Below, in pieces: positions 50,852 to 55,666 of a stretch of DNA of 55,666 nt (position 1 is its first letter; every line of letters begins with the position of its first letter). The position numbers and the translations under genes were made by a program. Source of the DNA: Micavibrio sp. UBA1672 (lineage in GTDB: Bacteria > Pseudomonadota > Alphaproteobacteria > Micavibrionales > Micavibrionaceae); contig DCKO01000052.1 of assembly GCA_002320665.1 (NCBI GenBank), positions 1 through 55,666 on the forward strand, read 5' to 3'. The notes under the pieces were generated by a model. The model did no database searches. It was not told the origin of the DNA and saw only the letters and a list, made by a program, of their open reading frames with translations.

Positions 50852-51096
50852 GTCACCCCCGCGACCTGTTCTTCGAAGCCTTTAGCGAAGAAGGAAGGCG
50901 GGGGTCTGGCATGACACTTTTCCACCATGTCGTCTCGATCCCCTCTCCCCAAGGGGAGAGGGAAAGATTCACCCCAAATCATCCCCCTCCCTTCTAGGGA
51001 GGGGGCAAGGGGGAGGGTTAATAAAATTCCTTCGTGCCTTGGTGTCTTGGTGGTTAAAAAAATTAGCGTTGATTTGCGTTTATTCGCGGTTCTTAC
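50852..51096. repeat. Cluster of four dispersed intergenic repeats
   Basis: Four unrelated motifs in 245 bases: (1) 50852-50915, nested palindrome with CCCCCGC/GCGGGGG, TTCTTCG/CGAAGAA and outer GTCA/TGAC, the common alphaproteobacterial GTCAcCCCCGC type; (2) CCCTCTCCCC/GGGGAGAGGG (50941-50962); (3) CCCCCTCCC/GGGAGGGGG (50983-51005); (4) 51028-51096, a stretch with CCTTGGTGTCTTGGTGGTTA and GCGTTTATTCGCGG, a type seen dispersed in many bacterial genomes. All are non-coding; the minus-strand ORF across them is not real. Confidence 0.75.
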
Positions 51097-51103
51097 AATC
51101 CAC

Positions 51104-51132
51104 TTGACAAAATAGGAATTAATTGCTATAAC
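51104..51132 (+). promoter_or_regulatory. Consensus sigma-70 promoter in the repeat cluster
   Basis: TTGACA (51104-51109) and TATAAC (51127-51132) with a 17-base spacer, the best-scoring promoter by eye in the window. The start of transcription would be at 51138-51140, on the first base of an ATG (51139). Confidence 0.65.
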
Positions 51133-51138
51133 CCTAGC

Positions 51139-51399
51139 ATGTCCAGAGCCACCACACCCCAACCACCCCGCCATAACACGCACCCCTTTTGCACCTTTAT
51201 TCTAGCCCCCAAAACAGGCCAAAATTTTTTAAAACCGCAATTCAAACTATACAAAACAGATTGTTCGAAAAAAAAATGTGCAAAACGAACTGTACAGAAA
51301 TTTTTTAAAATGAACATTCAAACTATACAAACCAACCCGCCCCAAGAAATCGGGAACAAAGTGAGTGGCCAGGATTTAATAATTAAAACAATATCTTAA
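51139..51399 (+). CDS. Possible leaderless small ORF or non-coding RNA region
   Basis: An 86-codon ORF whose ATG sits at the predicted transcription start, so the mRNA would be leaderless. The peptide is odd: PQPPRHNTHPFCTFILAPKT, then Lys/Phe-rich pieces (NFLKPQFKLYKT, TVQKFFKMN) coded by two imperfect 34-base repeats. No family is recognised. The composition suggests a non-coding RNA rather than a protein. The end overlaps the stop of the AsmA-like gene by four bases. Confidence 0.3.
   Translation: MSRATTPQPPRHNTHPFCTFILAPKTGQNFLKPQFKLYKTDCSKKKCAKRTVQKFFKMNIQTIQTNPPQEIGNKVSGQDLIIKTIS
51222..51331. repeat. Two imperfect 34-base repeats, 76 bp apart
   Basis: Each copy is AAATTTTTTAAAA, five variable bases, then ATTCAAACTATACAAA: 51222-51255 and 51298-51331 (29 of 34 identical). 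Between them GTTCG (51263-51267) and CGAAC (51286-51290) can pair, so a stem-loop separates the copies. Confidence 0.75.
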
Positions 51400-52685
51400 G
51401 GATCATCTGGCTGGCGTTTTTTATTCAAGAAGTTCTTAAACCCCTCAACGGCCTTATTCGCCCCGTCCTTAAGCTCTTCTTTCTTGATATCTACATAATT
51501 CGAAAGTGCCGCCGCCATCGACCCGAGCGCAGCATCCCATAATCCGGCAGTATCAAGGGAATAAGCGCTCTCGAACTGCCCCTCATTCATCACAAGACTA
51601 AAGCCGATATTGGCATCACCGCCCCGTGCTTTGATAAAGCTCACAAAGGGCAACCCCACAGCCCGCGCTTTCAAAGACGTGCCCTCCGGCGCTTCAACCT
51701 CGATATCCTTGAAGTTCAAATTCCAGTCCATATCAATCTCGGCAACCTCACCAAAGCGCCATATATCGTGAACATGAATATCAACGCGCCCACCTGTAAT
51801 CCAGTTCAACGGCGCCTTGTCAATATAAGCCCCTGCCAGTTCAGCCGGAAAATCTTCTAATACCCATGTGGTTTCCCGCCCTTCCCTATAAGGAAAAGAT
51901 TTGATTTTAACCACACTCCCATTTACCTCGGCCAGAATATTGGAGCGGAAGAACGTATCGAACATCGCGTAATTGCTGCGAAATGGAGTGCTAATAATCT
52001 TGATGATATCGATATCTGCCAGATGCTTGTCATGCTTTCGAAACTCGATATTAGCATCCGTAATCGACAATCCTTCTATTATAAATCCCTTTTTAGCCTT
52101 AAGGGTTTTGGGCGCTTTATCACCACCGATTTTCGCAATCTCATTTTGAAAAACTGCCCCGTCTATCCCGTCAGCTTCTAGAAACTCAATGATGATCGGG
52201 CTTGATATCAGGCTGAAAACATCAATATCAATCAACAAAGTTTCAATAGAAAAATCCAGATCGAATTTCGAAGTTCCCTTCTTATAAACTTCCAGATTTT
52301 CAAACTCGAACAGGCCGTTAAAGAAATTACCCTTAACGCCCGTATACTCAATGCCTGTATTGGTTTTCGCGGAAACCGCCGCCGCAATATAATCCACCGT
52401 AGGCTTGAACAAAAAGGTATTCAGAACAAATAACCCGACCATCACAAGCACAAAAAGTGCAAGCGCAAAGCGCCCTAAAACCTTTAAGCCCTTGAAATTT
52501 CGCTGGCGTTTTGGCTTTGGTTGCTTCGCCTCTTTACTGCCACCAGCAACAGCGCAACCCAATAGATTTAAAACCAATTCTAGCGTCAGCCCAACCACAG
52601 AGATAACAAGATTACCAAGAGCAGCTATAGCGGCGAAAAAGGGAAAAAGCAGGAATTCACCTAATAATATTACGAGAAGTTCCAT
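51396..52685 (-). CDS. Large AsmA-like envelope protein
   Basis: 429 residues. The N-terminus has two hydrophobic stretches (about 1-45 and 70-93), separated by a Lys/Arg/Gln-rich loop, then a long beta-rich periplasmic part: VDYIAAAVSAKTNTGIEYTG, GLFEFENLEVYKKG, FIIEGLSITDANIEFRKH, DIEVEAPEGTSLKARAVG. The repeated strands and the sequence IEGLSITDANIEFR resemble AsmA/DUF748-type lipid-transport proteins of the inner membrane. The C-terminus (NKAVEGFKNFLNKKRQPDD) is amphipathic. It is 9 bases after gpmI on the same strand and probably in one operon. Confidence 0.68.
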   Translation of the reverse strand: MELLVILLGEFLLFPFFAAIAALGNLVISVVGLTLELVLNLLGCAVAGGSKEAKQPKPKRQRNFKGLKVLGRFALALFVLVMVGLFVLNTFLFKPTVDYIAAAVSAKTNTGIEYTGVKGNFFNGLFEFENLEVYKKGTSKFDLDFSIETLLIDIDVFSLISSPIIIEFLEADGIDGAVFQNEIAKIGGDKAPKTLKAKKGFIIEGLSITDANIEFRKHDKHLADIDIIKIISTPFRSNYAMFDTFFRSNILAEVNGSVVKIKSFPYREGRETTWVLEDFPAELAGAYIDKAPLNWITGGRVDIHVHDIWRFGEVAEIDMDWNLNFKDIEVEAPEGTSLKARAVGLPFVSFIKARGGDANIGFSLVMNEGQFESAYSLDTAGLWDAALGSMAAALSNYVDIKKEELKDGANKAVEGFKNFLNKKRQPDDP

Positions 52686-52694
52686 AAGCTTTCC

Positions 52695-54233
52695 TTAACC
52701 CACCAAACAAGTACCATCCATCTCTTCGGGCTGGTCAATCCCGAGATACCTGAGCATCGTCGGCGCGATATCGGCGAGCTTACCCTCCTTAAGGCTTACA
52801 TCCCCCGCCCCGATCACAATGAAGGGCACAGGATTAAGCGTATGCGCCGTGTGCGGCCCGTTGGTCTTCGGATCAAACATCTGATCGGCATTCCCGTGAT
52901 CCGCTGTCACAAACAGAACCCCGCCCTTTGATAAAACCAACGGCTCCAATCTACCAAGCGTTGCATCCACGGTTTCCGCTGCCTTACGCGCCGCCTCGAC
53001 CGAGCCCGTATGCCCGACCATATCCGTATTGGCAAAATTCACAATCACCATGTCAAATGCATCACTTTCGACCGCCCCCAAAAGCTTCTCCGACAGCTCC
53101 GGCGCAGACATCTCGGGTTGGAGGTCATATGTCGCCACCTTCGGCGAAGCAACCAATATCCGCTCCTCGCCCTTATAAGGCTCTTCGCGCCCGCAATTAA
53201 AGAAGAACGTCACATGCGGATATTTCTCGGTCTCCGCCATACGCACCTGCTTCAGACCAGCACTCGACACCACCTCACCAAGGATATTCTTATGCTCAAT
53301 CGGCGGGAACAAGATTTCCATCACCTCATTCAACTCATCGGAATACTCCACCATCGCAATTGCGCGCGACAGCTTAGGCTTGCCGCCCTCACGATCAAAC
53401 CCGCCAAAATCATCCATGAGCAAAGCCTGACATATCTCCCGCGCGCGGTCACTGCGGAAATTGGCAAAAATCAAGGCATCACCCTCTTCCATCCCCTTAT
53501 AGCCATGCAAGATCACAGGCTCGACAAACTCATCCGTGACCCCGCCCTTATAAGACCCTTGCATCGCGCGCACCGCATCATCGCTATATTGATCGCCCTT
53601 ACCGCGGACAATAGCATCATAAGAGCGCCGCACCCGCTCCCATCTCTTATCACGATCCATCGCATAATACCGCCCGCAAATCGTGGACAGCGTAATCAGC
53701 TCCTGCCCCTTTAGACGCTCCAGCGTTTTATGCATGTAATCCTCCCCGCTTTGCGGCGGAGTATCGCGCCCATCGGTAAAGGCATGGATATGAACGCACA
53801 CACCCTGATCCGCCATAATCTCCGCCAGCCCGGCAATATGATCCATATGCGCATGCACCCCGCCATCCGAGAGCAAGCCAGCTATATGGCAAGCCTTCCC
53901 AGAAGCCTTAAGATCAGCAGCCAAAGCAACCAGCTTCTCATCCTTCGCCACATCACCATCGGCAAAAGCCTTATCGATCCGCGGTAAAAACTGCATGACC
54001 ACACGCCCTGCTCCTATATTCATATGCCCGACCTCGGAATTGCCCATTTGCCCCTCGGGCAAGCCAACTTGCGCACCGAACGTCGTCAGTGTCGTATTAG
54101 GATAATTCTCCATCATAGAATCATAATTAGGCGTCGCCGCCGAGGCTATCGCATCATACTCGCCGCCATCACCAATACCCCATCCGTCAAGGATACATAA
54201 TACTACTGGTTTCTTTTTTTCACTCATGACCAT
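52695..54233 (-). CDS. gpmI: 2,3-bisphosphoglycerate-independent phosphoglycerate mutase
   Basis: 512 residues (ATG at 54233 or, six bases later, 54227). It interconverts 3- and 2-phosphoglycerate with two metal ions, in the alkaline phosphatase superfamily. Marks: VLCILDGWGIG with the first metal Asp, LPEGQMGNSEVGHMNIGAGR with the catalytic Ser, FTDGRDTPP, IFANFRSDRAREI, MVIVNFANTDMVGHTG and VTADHGNAD. Normal length. It lies 11 bases after a secreted unknown protein and 9 bases before the AsmA-like gene. Confidence 0.97.
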   Translation of the reverse strand: MVMSEKKKPVVLCILDGWGIGDGGEYDAIASAATPNYDSMMENYPNTTLTTFGAQVGLPEGQMGNSEVGHMNIGAGRVVMQFLPRIDKAFADGDVAKDEKLVALAADLKASGKACHIAGLLSDGGVHAHMDHIAGLAEIMADQGVCVHIHAFTDGRDTPPQSGEDYMHKTLERLKGQELITLSTICGRYYAMDRDKRWERVRRSYDAIVRGKGDQYSDDAVRAMQGSYKGGVTDEFVEPVILHGYKGMEEGDALIFANFRSDRAREICQALLMDDFGGFDREGGKPKLSRAIAMVEYSDELNEVMEILFPPIEHKNILGEVVSSAGLKQVRMAETEKYPHVTFFFNCGREEPYKGEERILVASPKVATYDLQPEMSAPELSEKLLGAVESDAFDMVIVNFANTDMVGHTGSVEAARKAAETVDATLGRLEPLVLSKGGVLFVTADHGNADQMFDPKTNGPHTAHTLNPVPFIVIGAGDVSLKEGKLADIAPTMLRYLGIDQPEEMDGTCLVG

Positions 54234-54244
54234 TCTTTTCCGTT

Positions 54245-54769
54245 TTATTTGCCTTTATATATAATCTCATCACCTTTACGGTGTTTAAATCTCTGAAAGC
54301 CAAATGCATATGGATGATTATCAACTTTCGGCTTAATCGTCCATCGCCCTTCCGGCTGCACAACATATATCGCCTTCATGACATAAAGGTCAACCAGCCA
54401 GCGATCATAATCAAAGCGCATCAAATAGGGAAAGCACGTATCAGGATTTTCCGTAAAGACGATCAAGGCTTTATCATCATCCCGCATCAGTTCCGGCGCA
54501 CCGCACTCTTTAATGCGATCATATTCATCCCTCATTTTTGCCGCAGGATATGTCTTATCCTTTAGCATCACCGAAGACCGCGCCGTAATACTTAACTTAT
54601 GAGCCTCATTATCGCCTTCTTTCAAGATTTCCTGATAGGCCTTGAAATCACGCATCGCAGGCACATCTTCGTAGATATAGTCCTCAATACTGCCTTGAGC
54701 ATCCACAGAATAAAATACGCTCGAAACCCCGAGCAATAGAGCCGTCAGAGAAAGCATAACCCGCGTCAT
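54245..54769 (-). CDS. Secreted unknown protein, 174 residues
   Basis: The signal peptide covers residues 1-24 (MLSLTALLLGVSSVFYSVDA). The mature part has DYIYEDVPAMRDFKAYQEIL, a DKTYPAAKMRDEYDRIKECG segment, and two Cys (KECGAPEL and DTCFPYLM) that may form a disulfide; the end is HRKGDEIIYKGK. No family is recognised. It is probably periplasmic and cotranscribed with gpmI (11-base gap). Confidence 0.62.
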   Translation of the reverse strand: MTRVMLSLTALLLGVSSVFYSVDAQGSIEDYIYEDVPAMRDFKAYQEILKEGDNEAHKLSITARSSVMLKDKTYPAAKMRDEYDRIKECGAPELMRDDDKALIVFTENPDTCFPYLMRFDYDRWLVDLYVMKAIYVVQPEGRWTIKPKVDNHPYAFGFQRFKHRKGDEIIYKGK

Positions 54770-55115
54770 TTTAAAATAATTCCTTTGACATTTGCGGCGG
54801 ATAATGCCATGTCTTTTCGTGTTTGTTAAGCTTTTTAAGGTTTGAGGCCTGACGGTTGACCATTAAAAGCATAGAGATAGCCGAATATTTTGTGCTTTTA
54901 ACAGTCCACCGAAGACCTCCCCGATAAAAACTTAGCCACATATTTAAGTAATTCGCTTTGCGTTCGAGCAAAGAGCGTTTGAATTTAATTAGGCACAAGT
55001 AACGAATTGTACATTTAGTACATGAGTGACGAAGCAACGCAATTAAATACGAACGATCGCAGCTCAGGCAAAGCGGTGTTTATTGACATATATATACATA
55101 AGGAAAAAACTATAA
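54770..55115. other. Gap between the secreted protein and pnp
   Basis: 346 bases without a convincing gene. It contains a hairpin with a 9-bp stem (TTAAAAGCA/TGCTTTTAA, 54863-54901) and the large inverted repeat at 54954-55075 that precedes pnp. A minus-strand ORF across it (54771-55037) has no ribosome site and no likeness to known proteins. rpsO, the usual neighbour of pnp, is not here. Confidence 0.5.
54954..55075 (+). promoter_or_regulatory. Long structured region before pnp
   Basis: Nested arms: CGCTTTGC (54954-54961) with GCAAAGCG (55068-55075), and CGTTTGAATTTAATT (54976-54990) with AATTAAATACGAACG (55041-55055, 13 of 15), plus a central GTAC-attta-GTAC. In many bacteria the pnp leader forms a long stem cut by RNase III for autocontrol. 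This stem fits that role by position, 40 bases before the ATG. Alternatively it is a dispersed element that shares words with 36565-36650. Confidence 0.5.
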
Positions 55116-55666
55116 ATGTTTAACGTATACAGAAAAGAAATTGATTTCGCAGGCCAAACTCTAACCCTCGAAACAGGAAAAATTGCGCGCCAAGCTGACG
55201 GCGCGGTACTAGCCACAATCGGCGAGACAAGCGTGCTATGTTGTGTCACAGCCGCCAAAAGCATTCGTGAAGGTCAGGATTTCTTCCCCCTTTCCGTCCA
55301 TTATCAGGAAAAAACATACGCCGCCGGTAAAATACCAGGCGGTTTTTTCAAACGCGAAGCGCGCCCATCTGAGAAAGAAACACTCACCTCTCGTTTGATC
55401 GACCGTCCGATCCGCCCGCTTTTCCCCAAAAACTTCCTCAACGAAGTTCAGGTCGTAGCAACAGTCATCTCTCATGATCTTGAAAATGATCCAGACATGG
55501 TTGCCATGATCGGCTGTTCCGCAGCTCTTACAATCTCCGGCATTCCATTTATGGGGCCGATTGGCGGCGCGCGCGTATGCTATAAGGATGGCAAATACCT
55601 CATCAACCCGCCAATGCAAGACGTTGCCGACACTGATCTGGATCTGGTTGTAGCTGGAACAAAAGA
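55116..55666 (+). CDS. pnp: Polyribonucleotide nucleotidyltransferase, N-terminal part
   Basis: 183 residues to the window edge. Starts with ATG after AAGGAA. First RNase PH domain of PNPase: FNVYRKEIDFAGQTLTLETG, GAVLATIGETSVLCCVTAA, FFPLSVHYQEKTYAAGKIPG, FFKREARPSEKETLTSRLID and RPIRPLFPKNF. The enzyme degrades RNA from the 3' end with phosphate and is part of the degradosome in the cytoplasm. The rest is outside the window. It is not preceded by rpsO as in most Proteobacteria. Confidence 0.96.
   Translation, partial: MFNVYRKEIDFAGQTLTLETGKIARQADGAVLATIGETSVLCCVTAAKSIREGQDFFPLSVHYQEKTYAAGKIPGGFFKREARPSEKETLTSRLIDRPIRPLFPKNFLNEVQVVATVISHDLENDPDMVAMIGCSAALTISGIPFMGPIGGARVCYKDGKYLINPPMQDVADTDLDLVVAGTK

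Noticed and set aside
50848..51183. Minus-strand ORF of 111 residues
   Set aside because: It runs through non-coding dispersed repeats and has no family likeness or ribosome site.
54771..55037. Minus-strand ORF of 88 residues and a possible hidden rpsO
   Set aside because: The peptide is not like RpsO or any known family, and it overlaps the inverted repeat before pnp.

Overview
The window looks like a chromosomal stretch of a low-GC alphaproteobacterium, roughly 45% G+C by eye. Pointers are a PodJ-like polarity protein, a CIRCE operator combined with a ROSE-like leader in front of hsp20, a DUF2946 copper-type gene pair, and dispersed GTCACCCCCGC-type intergenic palindromes. It is probably an uncultured lineage of the Rhodospirillales/Micavibrionales kind, but that placement is a guess. 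No rRNA, tRNA, CRISPR array, prophage or intact insertion sequence was seen.

Layout. 1-3699 (-): 5' part of a secreted RHS/YD-repeat protein running off the left edge. 3700-4811: an AT-rich stretch with a 29-bp-arm inverted repeat and a membrane-anchored Mrr-like nuclease. 4812-9714: a compact sulfation cassette of two tandem arylsulfotransferase-like proteins, two small membrane proteins, a PAPS-type sulfotransferase and, convergently, an APS kinase. 9818-12356: a DUF1800/DUF1501 pair. 12495-15167: an inverse autotransporter with a beta-helix passenger, followed on the minus strand by a candidate small RNA. 15485-25880: an Xre regulator with a methyltransferase, a Sel1 protein, a subtilase-like protein, YihY, a Met/His-rich outer-membrane protein with DUF2946, the PodJ-like protein and a zeta-toxin-like P-loop protein. 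25989-36901: mostly housekeeping (bioB, a GST/TetR pair, hsp20, metE-hisI, cysS-thrS, yidD). 36968-39789: three small secreted charged or EF-hand proteins, then an ECF sigma / membrane protein / metal-sensor-like operon. 39823-46464: a CPBP protease, a soluble triple-PAS chemoreceptor, several unknown small genes, a hydrolase, an Xre regulator and a GFA protein. 46468-55666: guaA, metF, an ABC-type ATPase, a dense patch of dispersed repeats, an AsmA-like protein, gpmI, and the 5' part of pnp.

How genes fit together. The APS kinase can supply PAPS for the neighbouring sulfotransferase, and the arylsulfotransferase-like proteins could move sulfate on the outer side of the membrane. This suggests a locus for sulfated surface material. 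The copper-type pair at 20670-22233 and the metal-sensor/ECF operon at 38437-39789 both suggest metal or envelope stress handling. Methionine genes metE and metF are both present but far apart.

The most unusual signal is at RNA level. Several hairpins with unrelated stems carry similar C-rich loops around UUCCC(C/U)CACACA. They occur twice in a candidate minus-strand small RNA (15166-15310), in the hsp20 3' region (29214-29291), at 45642-45687, and in opposite orientation at 40590-40667. Different stems with one shared loop suggest a conserved RNA element, possibly a family of small RNAs. The observations come from reading the sequence by eye; no database search or folding program was run.
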